From the NCBI RefSeq assembly GCF_003259845.1, contig NZ_QLMJ01000004.1:310001-374000 (forward strand): a stretch of 64,000 nucleotides of DNA, given 5' to 3'. Below are positions 16,115 through 24,866 of the stretch, one piece after another; the stretch's first letter is position 1; each line of letters starts with the position of its first letter. Origin of the DNA: Actinoplanes lutulentus (lineage in GTDB: Bacteria > Actinomycetota > Actinomycetes > Mycobacteriales > Micromonosporaceae). The position numbers were made by a program, and so were the translations under genes. Below the pieces are notes generated by a model. That model made no database searches and was not told the origin of the DNA. It worked only from the letters and a program-made list of their open reading frames with translations.

Positions 16115-17227
16115 TTATCGAAGATGAGCAGTCTCGTTGACGGTTCGCACCGCTATGTTCCCATCCGGCCACACATCCATCGTGGACACACCCGCGGCGT
16201 CCAGGAAGAGCCGATGCAGGAACGCGTCGCCTGCGGCGAGCGCGTCCCTCAAAATCAGCTTGATCGGTGAGACATGCGAGACGATCACAACAGCTTTCCC
16301 TGGGTACGCGGAAAGCACTGTCGCCATCGCCCCACGAACCCGTTTAGCGACGGTCTGGAACGACTCGCCACCAGGCGGAGCGACGCTTGTCGACCCGAGC
16401 CACGCCTGCATCTCGGACGGCCACTGCTCCTGCACCTCGGCGAACGTCCGGCCCTCCCACAGGCCGAAGTCACACTCGATCAGGTCGTCCATCACCGTGA
16501 CCGGCACACCACCCACCTCGGCGGCGATCAACTCAGCGGTACGCACACACCGCGACAACGGCGAGCTGAGCACAGCCGCCACATCCCGGTAGATGCCGGC
16601 CACCCGACCGGCCGCGGCCATCGCCTGAGCCTCGCCCTCGTCGGTGAGCGGCACGTCGCCGCGCCCGGAGTACCGGCCCTGCGACGTGAACGGCGTGGAG
16701 CCGTGCCGGACCAGTGCGATCCGGGTGGCGTTCTCCAGAGCCGGCGGCGCCCAGGACTTCGGGGTCGTGGTCGCGGCCGGAGCAACGGCAGCCGGCTGCG
16801 GCGTCTTCGGCGTCTTGCCGGCCGCCTCGTCCATGGCCCGGTTCGCGAGCGCGTCGGCGTCCTTGTTGCGCTCCCGAGGAATCCAGTCGAACGTCACCTC
16901 AGCGAACTTGCTCACCAGGGTCGCCGCCTCGGCCGCGAGCGGGCGCAGACCGGCGTTCTTGATCTGCCAGCGGCCGGACATCTGCTCGACGACCAGCTTC
17001 GAGTCCATCCGCACGTCGACCCGGGTGGCGTTCAGTTCGGCGGCGGCACGCAGGCCCGCGATCAGCCCGGAGTACTCGGCCACGTTGTTCGTGGTGATAC
17101 CGGCCGAGTCCCAGCGTTCCAGCAGGATCTCGCCGGTCGCCGCTTCCTTGACCACGGCGCCGAACCCGGCCGGCCCCGGATTGCCCCGGGACCCGCCGTC
17201 CGCTTCGACGATGACGTGGAGCGTCAC
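16115..17227 (-). CDS. Bifunctional RNase HI / histidine phosphatase
   Basis: A 370-residue fusion. Residues 1-135 are RNase HI, which removes RNA from RNA-DNA hybrids: EADGGSRGNPGPAG carries the first Asp, NNVAEYSGL the Glu, and MDSKLV the second Asp. After a Pro/Ala linker, residues about 165-370 are a phosphoglycerate-mutase-like phosphatase (VRHGST with the catalytic His, and VSHVSP with the second His). Mycobacterial homologues act as RNase H and acid phosphatase. The GTG start overlaps the stop of the zinc-ribbon gene; longer in-frame starts lie inside that gene. Confidence 0.9.
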   Translation of the reverse strand: MTLHVIVEADGGSRGNPGPAGFGAVVKEAATGEILLERWDSAGITTNNVAEYSGLIAGLRAAAELNATRVDVRMDSKLVVEQMSGRWQIKNAGLRPLAAEAATLVSKFAEVTFDWIPRERNKDADALANRAMDEAAGKTPKTPQPAAVAPAATTTPKSWAPPALENATRIALVRHGSTPFTSQGRYSGRGDVPLTDEGEAQAMAAAGRVAGIYRDVAAVLSSPLSRCVRTAELIAAEVGGVPVTVMDDLIECDFGLWEGRTFAEVQEQWPSEMQAWLGSTSVAPPGGESFQTVAKRVRGAMATVLSAYPGKAVVIVSHVSPIKLILRDALAAGDAFLHRLFLDAAGVSTMDVWPDGNIAVRTVNETAHLR

Positions 17228-17958
17228 AGGCCGGACTCCGCGGTACGCACCATGATCCGGCGGCACTCCTCGCAGCGGACCACGTCGTCGGCCGGGGCCG
17301 TCTTCACCCGGTTCAGGTCGGCGCCGTACAGCTCGATCCGGCACCCGCCGCAACGGCCCGCGTAGACCAGGGCGGCGCCCAGGCCGGATTCCGTACGAAT
17401 CTTGTCGTAAAGGGTGACCAGGTCGGCCGGGAGGTCAGCAGCGAGAGGGACCCGCGCGGCGGTCTTGAACTCCTGCTCCTTGGTGATCTCCGCGAAGGTC
17501 TCGTCGCGGCGGCGCTCCGCCTCGGTACGCCTGCCGATCGCCGCCGAGATCCGCGCCTGCACCTCGGTGAGCGTGGCCTCCGCGGTCTCCCGCTGCTCCA
17601 TCAGCTCCAGCTCGGCGTCCTCAAGCTCGGACTGGCGCCGGTTCAGCGAGGTCAGCTCGTGCTGGAGACCCTCGATCTCGCGCAGCGCGCCACCGGCGTC
17701 GAGCCGCTTCTTGTCCCGGTCCTTGCGGAGCCGCACCTGGTCGATGTCCTTCTCCAGCCGGCTGATGTCCCGGTCCAGGTCGTCGACAGCGACCTGGGCG
17801 CGAACCCGGTCGTCCTCCAGCGCGGAGACCTCACGCGCGACGGCGTCGATCTGGGCCAATTCGGGCAGGGACTTACGGCGGTGCGCGAGCTGAGCCAGAG
17901 CGGTGTCGACGGCTTGCAGGTCGAGCAGGCGGCGTTGGGCTTCCGGGGCGGCCTTCAC
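17224..17958 (-). CDS. Coiled-coil protein with C4 zinc ribbon
   Basis: A 244-residue protein. Residues 10-165 form a long antiparallel coiled coil rich in Glu, Arg and Leu. The C-terminus holds a zinc ribbon made of CGGC and CEEC pairs, followed by RRIM. This family is found between Nif3-like and RNase H genes in most actinobacteria; the function is unknown but nucleic-acid binding is suspected. It is coupled to both neighbours by four-base overlaps. Confidence 0.88.
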   Translation of the reverse strand: MKAAPEAQRRLLDLQAVDTALAQLAHRRKSLPELAQIDAVAREVSALEDDRVRAQVAVDDLDRDISRLEKDIDQVRLRKDRDKKRLDAGGALREIEGLQHELTSLNRRQSELEDAELELMEQRETAEATLTEVQARISAAIGRRTEAERRRDETFAEITKEQEFKTAARVPLAADLPADLVTLYDKIRTESGLGAALVYAGRCGGCRIELYGADLNRVKTAPADDVVRCEECRRIMVRTAESGL

Positions 17959-18785
17959 GGGTGGTTCTCCTTCTCCTCAGAAGCGGAATGAACGGTCCAG
18001 GGATCGGTGTCCAGGTCGGACACCACGACGTCGACTCCGAACTCCTCGCGCAGCCAGGACGCCACGTCGTCGAGCCAGGGCCGCTCGCTCGCCCAGTGTG
18101 CGACGTCGAGCAGGGCCGGGCCACCACTCGCGAGATGCTCGCTGACCGGATGGTGGCGGAGGTCGGCGCAAAGGTACGCGTCGACGCCGGCTCGCGTCGC
18201 GGCGGGCAGGAAGGAGTCGCCCGCGCCACCACAGACCGCGATGGTACGGATCACCTGTGCCGGGTCGCCGGCAGCGCGTACCCCGGCGGCGGTGGCCGGA
18301 AGACGGCTCGCGGCAAGGCTGGTGAGCTCGGTCAGGGTGAGCGGTACGGGCAGCTCGCCGATCCGGCCGAGACCGCGGCCATCACCGGCAGCCGCACCCT
18401 CGGCGGGCACGAGCGGGCGCAGGGCGGTCAGGCCGAGACGGGCGGCGAGGGAGTCGGAGACGCCGGGGTTCGCCACGTCGGCGTTGGTGTGCGCGGTGTA
18501 GAGCGCCACGTCGCCCCGGATCAGCCGATGAATGATCCGGCCCTTGAACGTGTCCGGGGCGATCGACGACACCGGTTTGAGCAGCAGAGGGTGGTGGGCG
18601 ACGATCAGGTCCGCGCCGATGGCGAGGGCCTGCTCGACCGTTTCCGGCACGCAGTCCACGACGCAGAGGACGCGTTGCACGGGGACATCGAAGTCGCCGA
18701 GCACCAGCCCCACGCGATCCCAGGATTCAGCCCAAGCTCGTGGGTAACGCGCGTCGAGGGCTTCGACCAAAGAGCGGACTGTCAC
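17955..18785 (-). CDS. Nif3-like dinuclear metal-centre protein
   Basis: A 276-residue member of the Nif3/YbgI family, ring-shaped hexamers with a two-metal centre and an unsettled activity (GTP cyclohydrolase-like in some bacteria). Visible are WDRVGLVLGD near the start, the metal-binding AHHPLL and HTNAD motifs, and HWASERP near the end. I chose GTG at 18785 because family members begin shortly before SLVEAL; the frame is open to 18845. It is the first gene of the operon with the zinc-ribbon and RNase H genes. Confidence 0.88.
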   Translation of the reverse strand: MTVRSLVEALDARYPRAWAESWDRVGLVLGDFDVPVQRVLCVVDCVPETVEQALAIGADLIVAHHPLLLKPVSSIAPDTFKGRIIHRLIRGDVALYTAHTNADVANPGVSDSLAARLGLTALRPLVPAEGAAAGDGRGLGRIGELPVPLTLTELTSLAASRLPATAAGVRAAGDPAQVIRTIAVCGGAGDSFLPAATRAGVDAYLCADLRHHPVSEHLASGGPALLDVAHWASERPWLDDVASWLREEFGVDVVVSDLDTDPWTVHSASEEKENHP

Positions 18786-18804
18786 GACCGCCAACTCTAT
18801 ATGG

Positions 18805-19392
18805 CTAGGAAACCGCTCCAGGCTCGACTCGGCTGCCCACCCCAACCGGCCCGCTCACAGCCTGCAAGGCTCGCCTCCAGGGGAACTGCGGACGGTAGCG
18901 ATCGGTCTGCCCCGGGGCGCCGAGGCGGCAGACGTCCTCGCCGTAGAGCACCTGCACGCCCCAGTCCCGCAGTTTCGCCAGGCTCTCGTGCAGGGAGGGG
19001 TGCAGCGCCATGACCTTGTTGGTGTACGGGACGACGGCGGTCGGCACGCCGTACCCGTACCCCTCGACCAGCAGACCGAGCACCAGGGTGTCGGTGATCC
19101 CGTGGGCCCATTTGTTTACCGTGTTGACCGTGGCCGGCGCGACGATCATCGCGTCGGCCTGCGGCAGCACGTCCGGGTCGCCGGGACTCTTGTAATCGGA
19201 ACGGACCGGGTGGCCGGTCTGTGCCTGAAGGGCCGCGACATCGACGAACTTGCGGCCGTCCGGGGTGGTGATCACGCAGACCTCCCAGCCGTCGCTCTGG
19301 GCGAGGCTGACGAGGATCCCGACGTCCCGGGCCATCGGTGAGCCGCACACGAGTACGTACAGCACACCGGGTGAGGGGTTACCCGTAATCAC
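18805..19392 (-). CDS. Flavoprotein of the HFCD/Dfp type
   Basis: A 195-residue Rossmann-like flavoprotein. The start VLYVLVCGSP and the motifs PATVNTVNKWAHGI and VVPYTNKVM match FMN-binding Cys-decarboxylase-like proteins (HFCD family). The exact substrate is unknown. GAGG nine bases before the GTG at 19392 decides the start; another GTG at 19404 lacks such a site. It follows the XRE regulator closely (13 bases) and may be controlled with it. Confidence 0.8.
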   Translation of the reverse strand: MITGNPSPGVLYVLVCGSPMARDVGILVSLAQSDGWEVCVITTPDGRKFVDVAALQAQTGHPVRSDYKSPGDPDVLPQADAMIVAPATVNTVNKWAHGITDTLVLGLLVEGYGYGVPTAVVPYTNKVMALHPSLHESLAKLRDWGVQVLYGEDVCRLGAPGQTDRYRPQFPWRRALQAVSGPVGVGSRVEPGAVS

Positions 19393-19405
19393 GCCCGAAC
19401 CCACC

Positions 19406-20632
19406 TCATACGCCGACTCCCATCTGTTCTGCCAGCTCCGCGATCGGAGCCGGTGGCGCGCCCCGGGTACGCCGGAGCACGTCGGAAAGGACTTCGTGGG
19501 CGAGTGGGCGGCAGCGGATCTCCGACGGGGCGAGCCGGTCGCCCTCGAGCAGCATCTCGCCTGCCCTCTCCACGTCGCCGATCTGTGTGTAGCCGCGAGC
19601 GATGTCCAGGAAGTGGTGGGCACGCCGCTCCGGGAGCATGGCGTTGAACCCTTCCTTGTTCATCCGCTCGTGGGCTTCCACAGCCAGGCGACCGTCGCCG
19701 AGCTCGACCGCGGTCGCGCAGCGATGCAGCTGCACGTTGGTCGGCCCGAAGCAGGTCCAGTAGTGGTTGAAGTCGCCACCCAACTCCAGCGAGGCCTGTT
19801 CGGCACCGCTGAGCAGGTCGCGCACGGTGGCGGCGTCGCCGATCCGTGCGGCCGACATGGCGCCGTTGAGCAGCAGCATCCCGTAAACGGACAGCTGTTC
19901 CCCACGAGCCCGTTCCGGGCCCGGCGCGAGCCGATTAGCTATGTTGACGTTCACCTCGAGCGACGGCCGGACCCGGCCGAGCGCGAGCAGAGCACTGCCG
20001 ACCCGGTAACTGGCCAGCCCGGCGAGCAGCTGGTCGCCGGCCCGCTGGGACACCGCGATCGAGCGGTCAGCGGCGAGCCACGACAGTTCGTGCTCACCGA
20101 CCTTGCGCAGCGCGGAGCTGGCGATCTGATAGACCTGCCCGAGCAGGTGCGCGGCGGCAGGTGCCTCGTCACTGTTGGCATGGGCGCTGTCCGCCGCCTG
20201 CGCGTCACGCAGCAGCTTGGGAAGTGCCCGGGCCAGCACGCCGTACTTCGCGTGCTGGTACGTCAGCCAGGCATGGCTGACCGCTTTGCGCATCTCCGCG
20301 AGCGGCGGCGAATGTGGCACCGCCTGGAAGAACGCACTCATCTGGTCATAACGCTCCAGAGCCGCACGAATCTCCTCGACCTCAACCTGGTCGATGCAAT
20401 TCTGCGTCTCCGGCTTGCGCTCCACTTCCTTGCCCAGCAGAAGCTGGACGTCGACCTGGAGCACATCCGCGATGTCGTACACCACTGAGAACTTGTCGAG
20501 TCGGCGAACTCCCCGCTCCACCTTGTCGACCCAGCTCTTCGATTTGCCCAGCCGGTCCGCGAAGACCTGCTGGGACATCTTGCGTCGGCCACGCCAATAG
20601 GCGACGCGGCGGCCGATCGGCAGCTCGTCCAC
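19406..20632 (-). CDS. XRE-family regulator with TPR-like domain
   Basis: A 408-residue regulator. Residues 7-62 are an XRE helix-turn-helix (RKMSQQVFADRLG and SKSWVDKVERG). The remaining 340 residues are helical repeats like the TPR-type sensor domains of actinomycete regulators. The GTG start has GGGGGAGG six bases upstream. It is divergent from the primase-polymerase-like gene, with 245 bases between them, and is followed by the flavoprotein. This regulator, prim-pol and flavoprotein grouping is common in actinomycetes, but its role is unclear. Confidence 0.85.
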   Translation of the reverse strand: MDELPIGRRVAYWRGRRKMSQQVFADRLGKSKSWVDKVERGVRRLDKFSVVYDIADVLQVDVQLLLGKEVERKPETQNCIDQVEVEEIRAALERYDQMSAFFQAVPHSPPLAEMRKAVSHAWLTYQHAKYGVLARALPKLLRDAQAADSAHANSDEAPAAAHLLGQVYQIASSALRKVGEHELSWLAADRSIAVSQRAGDQLLAGLASYRVGSALLALGRVRPSLEVNVNIANRLAPGPERARGEQLSVYGMLLLNGAMSAARIGDAATVRDLLSGAEQASLELGGDFNHYWTCFGPTNVQLHRCATAVELGDGRLAVEAHERMNKEGFNAMLPERRAHHFLDIARGYTQIGDVERAGEMLLEGDRLAPSEIRCRPLAHEVLSDVLRRTRGAPPAPIAELAEQMGVGV

Positions 20633-20877
20633 GGTGCCTCCCCCAACTCAACCGGCGGCCCGTCCGCCGATGAGCCATCCGGTGTCAATCGCAGTGTGGA
20701 CTATTCACGTGTCCACAGATCGCACAGCGTGTGTGATCGCCTGCTCACCGATGCTCGTAGTTTTTGTGCAAGTTGCAAAGGGTGGATCTGCCCGTCCCAA
20801 CGACGTTCATCGTCATCGGATACGGCTGTTTCGCCCGCGACCGCAGCCGCAGACCCGGATACGGGGGTTATCGAGCC

Positions 20878-21516
20878 ATGCAGTGGACCAGCCGTCAGCC
20901 GTTCGTCCCACCCGCGCTCCTCGATCGTCTCGACCGTGTGCGCCTGCGCCGTGCCGCGCTGCGGTACGCCGCACACGGCTGGGACGTGACACCCGGCGCG
21001 TACCTCGCCGGACATCGATTCCACTGCGGCCGACCCGGATGCACGATCACCGGATGCCATCCGGCGCTCGATGCCTGGGCCGAGTCGGCCTCCGGAGATC
21101 CGATCAGGATCTCCGCCTGGTGGCGCCATCAGGCGCACACCGTTCTGTTGCCCACCGGGTCGGCCTTCGACGTCCTGGAAGTGCCGGCCACATTGGGCAG
21201 TCGAGTGCCTGACCTGGGACCCGTCGCGGTCACCGGAGCCGGGCGATGGATGTTCCTGGTGAGCCCCGGCCAGTCGCTGCGCCCGGAGTTGGAGCAGCGA
21301 CTCGACGTGATCCTGCACGGCCTCGGCTCGTGGATCCCCGCGCCGCCGAACCGCCTGCCCGACGGCCAGGTCCGCTGGACCGTCACGCCGGAGCAGGTGG
21401 ATTGGCGACTGCCCGACGCGGAACGCGTGCAAGACCTGCTCGCCGCTGCCGCCGGACCGGTGCGTGCCCGCCCGGCGATCCCCCGGCAGCTGTCCACTGC
21501 GCGCCGCGCGGCGTGA
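20878..21516 (+). CDS. Primase-polymerase-like domain protein
   Basis: A 212-residue protein resembling the N-terminal prim-pol domain of bifunctional DNA primase/polymerases. It has an AALRYAAHGWDVTPG start, a Cys/His cluster (HCGRPGC..TGCHPA) and a WWRHQAHTVLLPTG segment, as in the family. The usual catalytic Asp-x-Asp appears as AFDVLEVP, so catalysis is doubtful, and no helicase domain follows. I chose the ATG at 20878 because conserved sequence begins there and GGGGG lies about ten bases upstream. It may be a DNA-binding regulator rather than a polymerase. Confidence 0.75.
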   Translation: MQWTSRQPFVPPALLDRLDRVRLRRAALRYAAHGWDVTPGAYLAGHRFHCGRPGCTITGCHPALDAWAESASGDPIRISAWWRHQAHTVLLPTGSAFDVLEVPATLGSRVPDLGPVAVTGAGRWMFLVSPGQSLRPELEQRLDVILHGLGSWIPAPPNRLPDGQVRWTVTPEQVDWRLPDAERVQDLLAAAAGPVRARPAIPRQLSTARRAA

Positions 21517-21639
21517 CCGTCGTCGCCATGAGCGGACGGTCTGCCTGATGTGGGCACGCGAACACATGTCATTCGACAAGTTAGCCCGTCAGGACCCTGT
21601 GGCGCGAGTCACCCGAACAGGTGACCACCATGAGTGAAT

Positions 21640-22482
21640 TCAGCTAGCCAGATCACGGTAAGCGGCGATCACGGCCTCGGTGCGGTCGGCCAGCTCCGGC
21701 CCGCTCTCCGCGACGGCCGGAGAACCGGTCACCCGGGCGAGGGTCCGCTCGGCGTACCGTGCGGTGGCCGCGACCTGGCGCTCACGCAGGAAGCTCTCCC
21801 CCGCGCGGGCTGCCGTGTCGATGCTGCGCAGGATCCGGTTCGCGGCCTCGCCGGTCTCCCGCCACAGCGCGTCGGCGCGCTCCGACTGCTCGGCGACCGC
21901 GGCACGGGCCGGGCTGTCCGCCGGGATGTCACTGACCTCGACGCCGCTCAGATCGGCACGAAGCCGGCGCAGATCCTGCCGCCGGGTGAGCACGGTGGCG
22001 AGTTCGTCCAGGGCGCGGGTCAGCGAACGGTCGGCCAGCACCGGGTCGACCATCCCGTCCAGCGCCGGCCAGGTGCCCCGAACCCGGCGCGAAGCGGCCA
22101 GCGCACCGTCGAAAGCAGTCCGCTCGGCAGCCGTCCACAGCACCCGCGACTCCTGGTCACGCGGCACCGCGAACGCTCCCGGCTGCGCGGCACGAGCCTG
22201 CCGGCGCCAGACGTACCCGACCAGCGCGGCACTACCCGCCATCGCCAGCCACCAGTTGATCCCGAAAACGCCGGCCACCGCGGAGAGAAGCAGCAGCGGC
22301 AGCGCGAGGCGCGCCACGAAGACCACGCGCCGCTCCCGGGTGCGCCCGCTGGGCGCGCACGGCACGGTCTCCACCAAAGACCCGACTCTGGTCCGTCGAG
22401 CGCGCCCGCTGCGGCTCTTGATCGGGTACGCGCAAACGACAGTCTTCTCACCGTCAATACCGACGTGCAGTTCCGTGCCCAC
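21640..22482 (-). CDS. Membrane protein with long helical region
   Basis: A 280-residue protein of unknown family. Residues 53-90 contain two hydrophobic helices. The preceding segment is basic, and residues 105-280 are helical and rich in Ala, Arg and Glu, probably a cytoplasmic coiled-coil domain. The ATG start is preceded by a repeat-rich non-coding region. Convergent with the prim-pol gene. Confidence 0.7.
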   Translation of the reverse strand: MGTELHVGIDGEKTVVCAYPIKSRSGRARRTRVGSLVETVPCAPSGRTRERRVVFVARLALPLLLLSAVAGVFGINWWLAMAGSAALVGYVWRRQARAAQPGAFAVPRDQESRVLWTAAERTAFDGALAASRRVRGTWPALDGMVDPVLADRSLTRALDELATVLTRRQDLRRLRADLSGVEVSDIPADSPARAAVAEQSERADALWRETGEAANRILRSIDTAARAGESFLRERQVAATARYAERTLARVTGSPAVAESGPELADRTEAVIAAYRDLAS

Positions 22483-22512
22483 GGCAGTCCTCCGTCACGT
22501 CGAGACATCCAA

Positions 22513-22627
22513 GCAGCCCAAGCCGCGTTTTCCAGGCAGCCCAAGCCGCGTTTTCCGGGCGACCCAAGCCGGGCTTTCCGGGCGACCCAAGCCGGGCTTT
22601 CCGGGCGACCCAAGCCGGGCTTTCCGG
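22513..22627 (+). repeat. Five-copy tandem repeat, 23-bp unit
   Basis: The unit begins GCGACCCAAGCCGGGCTTTC. Three copies are identical and the first two differ (GCAGCCCAAGCCGCGTTTTC). Each later unit contains AAGCCGGGCTT, which can form a small hairpin. There are no spacers, so it is not a CRISPR array. It starts 30 bases before the start of the reverse-strand membrane protein gene. Confidence 0.9.
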
Positions 22628-22795
22628 GCGGGCCCAGCCGCCAGGGGTACCGGCCGCGACCCGCCCACCAGCAGGTCATCCCGCCGGCACCGTCCCATTC
22701 GGTCCCGCCCACGCCGGCTTGATCCCCAACCCGGTGCACCAAGGTTGCCGTTCCGGCGCAGCCCCCGCCCCGCGTCAGCAGCGAGCAAGCCCGGC

Positions 22796-22844
22796 AGATC
22801 TCGTGAGTTTGCGGCTGAGACGGCGGCGCAACCTCACAAGATCT
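22796..22844 (+). repeat. Dispersed palindromic repeat, copy 1
   Basis: A 49-base imperfect palindrome: AGATCTCGTGAG at the left and CTCACAAGATCT at the right, with TTTGCGGCTGAG in between. The same terminal sequences occur at 59781 and 59917. Confidence 0.7.
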
Positions 22845-22928
22845 CCTGGGTGGATCAGGTCGCAGGGTGGATCAAACTCCACCGTGTGCCCGAGTCCACG
22901 CCCCGGCCGAGATGAAGTCACACCGACC

Positions 22929-22991
22929 GCAACCGTGCGACCCCACCTACGCCGAACCGGGCAACCGTGCGACCCCACCTACGCCGAACCG
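22929..22991 (+). repeat. Direct duplication of about 32 bp
   Basis: Two adjacent copies of a unit beginning GCAACCGTGCGACCCCACCT, identical over 31 bases. No function is visible. Confidence 0.85.
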
Positions 22992-23165
22992 AGCATCCGG
23001 GGGCAGCCGTCCACGCGCAACGTAGCTGCGAGCCCACGGTGGGCCTTCACCCCGCTGCTTTTTCGGAGAGAAGAAGATCGCATGGGTGGCTATTTGCCAT
23101 GATCTCCGCCGGTGTGTGGCGAAGCTTCCCGCGAACGCCGACGTTGTCGCACTAGCCTCGGCCAG

Positions 23166-23690
23166 GTGACTGGGCCTGGTTCGGAGCGTGTCGAGTTGGT
23201 GCTGCGTAAGTACGACGGGCGGCCGCACCGGCGGGTCACCGGCAGGCTGCTCGGTGACGATGAGCACGGCACCTGGATCGGCACGCCACGGGGCACGATC
23301 GTGCGGTACAGCTACGGCTGGCGGCGGTTCGAGCGGACCCGGGAGGACTCGGTCCGGCTGCTGCCGCGCGACGCCTGGTGGATGGCGATGTTCTCGGCCG
23401 CGCCGGGCCGCTCGGAGATCTACTGCGACGTGATCACCCCGCCGGAGCGCACCGGCCCGGCCCAGTTCACCGTGATCGACCTGGACCTCGACGTGATCCG
23501 CCTGCGCCGCGACGGCCGCGTGGTCGTCGACGACGAGGACGAGTTCGAACAGAACCGGGTGCGTTTCGGTTACCCCGCCGACGTGGTGGCCGGCGCGACC
23601 GCAGCGGCCGAGACCCTGCGCTCAGCCCTGTCCACCGACACCGAACCGTTCGCAGGCCAGTACCAAAACTGGCTCTCCCGCCTGCGCTGA
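23166..23690 (+). CDS. DUF402 protein
   Basis: A 174-residue protein of the DUF402 family, beta-barrel proteins some of which hydrolyse nucleotides. Visible family features are VLRKYDGRPHRR near the start, HGTWIGTPRGT, and the acidic EIYCDVITPP and VIDLDLDVI strands that carry metal ligands. The GTG at 23166 lacks a ribosome-binding site but has TAGCCT eight bases upstream, so the mRNA is probably leaderless. It is followed closely by a convergent tRNA gene. Confidence 0.8.
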   Translation: MTGPGSERVELVLRKYDGRPHRRVTGRLLGDDEHGTWIGTPRGTIVRYSYGWRRFERTREDSVRLLPRDAWWMAMFSAAPGRSEIYCDVITPPERTGPAQFTVIDLDLDVIRLRRDGRVVVDDEDEFEQNRVRFGYPADVVAGATAAAETLRSALSTDTEPFAGQYQNWLSRLR

Positions 23691-23696
23691 AGATGA

Positions 23697-23771
23697 TGGT
23701 GGGCGCGGCAGGTTTCGAACCTGCGACCCCCCGCTTGTAAGGCGGGTGCTCTCCCACTGAGCTACGCGCCC
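23697..23771 (-). tRNA. tRNA-Val (anticodon TAC)
   Basis: The reverse strand folds as a complete cloverleaf: acceptor GGGCGCG/CGCGCCC, anticodon stem CCCGC/GCGGG with loop CTTACAA, T-stem GCAGG/CCTGC with TTCGAAA, discriminator A. The 3' CCA is encoded (23697-23699). The anticodon TAC reads GUA. Confidence 0.95.
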
Positions 23772-23795
23772 GGCTCCTGAACCGGAGTGGTCATC

Positions 23796-24269
23796 CTACC
23801 CTGCCGACCCGGCCAGGGCCTTGAGGGCTGCCCGCCATGCGTTCTGGTCGCGGGCCTCGCCGGGGCCGTTCATCTCGGCGAACCGGACCAGGCCCGTGTC
23901 GTCGATGAGGAACGTCCCCCGGTTGGCGAATCCCCTGGCGTCGTCGAAGACGCCGAACGCCTCGGCCACCTCGCCGTGCGGCCAGAAATCGGCCAGCAGC
24001 GGGAAGCCGAAGCCTTCCTGCTCAGCCCAGACCTTGTGGCTGTAGATCGAGTCCACGCTCACGGTGAGCACCTGGACGTCGCCATTCGCGTACGCCGCCA
24101 GGTTCTCCTGGATCTCGGTGAGCTCGCCGTGGCAGCGGCGGCTGAACGCCAGGGGATAGAAGATCAGCAGAACCGCCTTGCGGCCCCGGAAATCGGCGAG
24201 CCGCACCTCTTGGTTGTTCTGATCCTTGAGGGTGAAATCCGGCGCCGGCTGGCCCACCTCGATCGGCAT
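23796..24269 (-). CDS. AhpE-like peroxiredoxin
   Basis: A 157-residue thioredoxin-fold peroxidase that reduces hydroperoxides. FTLKDQNNQEVRLADFRGRK leads to the active-site strand YPLAFSRRCHGE with the peroxidatic Cys in the P-x3-S-x2-C pattern. No clear resolving Cys is visible, as in 1-Cys AhpE proteins. The ATG at 24269 fits the family better than the GTG two codons earlier. It lies just before the tRNA-Val gene on the same strand. Confidence 0.85.
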   Translation of the reverse strand: MPIEVGQPAPDFTLKDQNNQEVRLADFRGRKAVLLIFYPLAFSRRCHGELTEIQENLAAYANGDVQVLTVSVDSIYSHKVWAEQEGFGFPLLADFWPHGEVAEAFGVFDDARGFANRGTFLIDDTGLVRFAEMNGPGEARDQNAWRAALKALAGSAG

Positions 24270-24335
24270 GAGCACAGCCTAGCCAGGGCCGGCGCCGTCG
24301 TGGGCGCCGACCTTACGTTGAGGTGGCAGCGAGCT

Positions 24336-24767
24336 CTACTTCTTCTTGGCGCCCCGGGGGGTAACCAGGCGTGCGCCCGTCCAGTCCTTGCCGGCGTTGA
24401 CCGTCGACGTCTGCTGCAGACCCGCGGTCGGTGCCGACTCGCTGATCTCGCTCGGTTCGACATGGCCGTCACGGCCGGCTTTCGGGGTCAGCAGCCACAC
24501 CACGCCGTTGTCGGCGAGAGGGCCAAGTGCATCGGTGAGTATTTCGAAAAGGTCACCGTCGTCGTCGCGGTACCACAACAGCACCGCGTCGACCACCTCA
24601 TCGGTGTCCTCGTCGACCAGCTCTCCGACGCGTTCGGTCAGGGCTTCACGGAGATCCTCGTCGACATCGTCGTCGTAACCCATCTCCATGACCACCATGC
24701 TCGGCTCGAAGCCGAACCGGTCCGCCAGGCTGCGTACGCCGTCGGCCTGACCCGCGGTCGCGCTCAC
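24336..24767 (-). CDS. DUF3052 protein
   Basis: A 143-residue acidic protein of the actinobacterial DUF3052 family, of unknown function. It has DRFGFEPSMVVMEMGYDDD near the start, VLLWYRDDDGDL in the middle and a C-terminal Lys tail. The GTG start at 24767 has GGAGG nine bases upstream; a longer reading to 24851 lacks one. It sits next to the dehydrogenase genes, where DUF3052 is commonly found near aceE. Confidence 0.85.
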   Translation of the reverse strand: MSATAGQADGVRSLADRFGFEPSMVVMEMGYDDDVDEDLREALTERVGELVDEDTDEVVDAVLLWYRDDDGDLFEILTDALGPLADNGVVWLLTPKAGRDGHVEPSEISESAPTAGLQQTSTVNAGKDWTGARLVTPRGAKKK

Positions 24768-24866
24768 TGTCCAAATCCTCCTAGCCGTGAAAAGTCCCCA
24801 AAACCTTTGGGGTAGTCCACACACTCCGGGCCCCGGGCGCAAGTGGCGCACCGAGTGTGTGGCAAT

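Larger units (their letters stand above)
22483..23165 (+). other. Repeat-rich non-coding interval
   Basis: No gene is supported here. The interval holds a 23-bp tandem array (22513-22627), a palindrome of the dispersed family (22796-22844) and a 32-bp duplication (22929-22991). It is upstream of both flanking genes, so their promoters should lie within it. Confidence 0.7.

Noticed and set aside
22513..22627. Tandem repeat as a CRISPR array
   Set aside because: Units are contiguous with no spacers, and no cas genes are present.
23697..23771. tRNA-Val as attachment site of an integrative element
   Set aside because: No integrase, partial tRNA copy or other mobile gene is near it.
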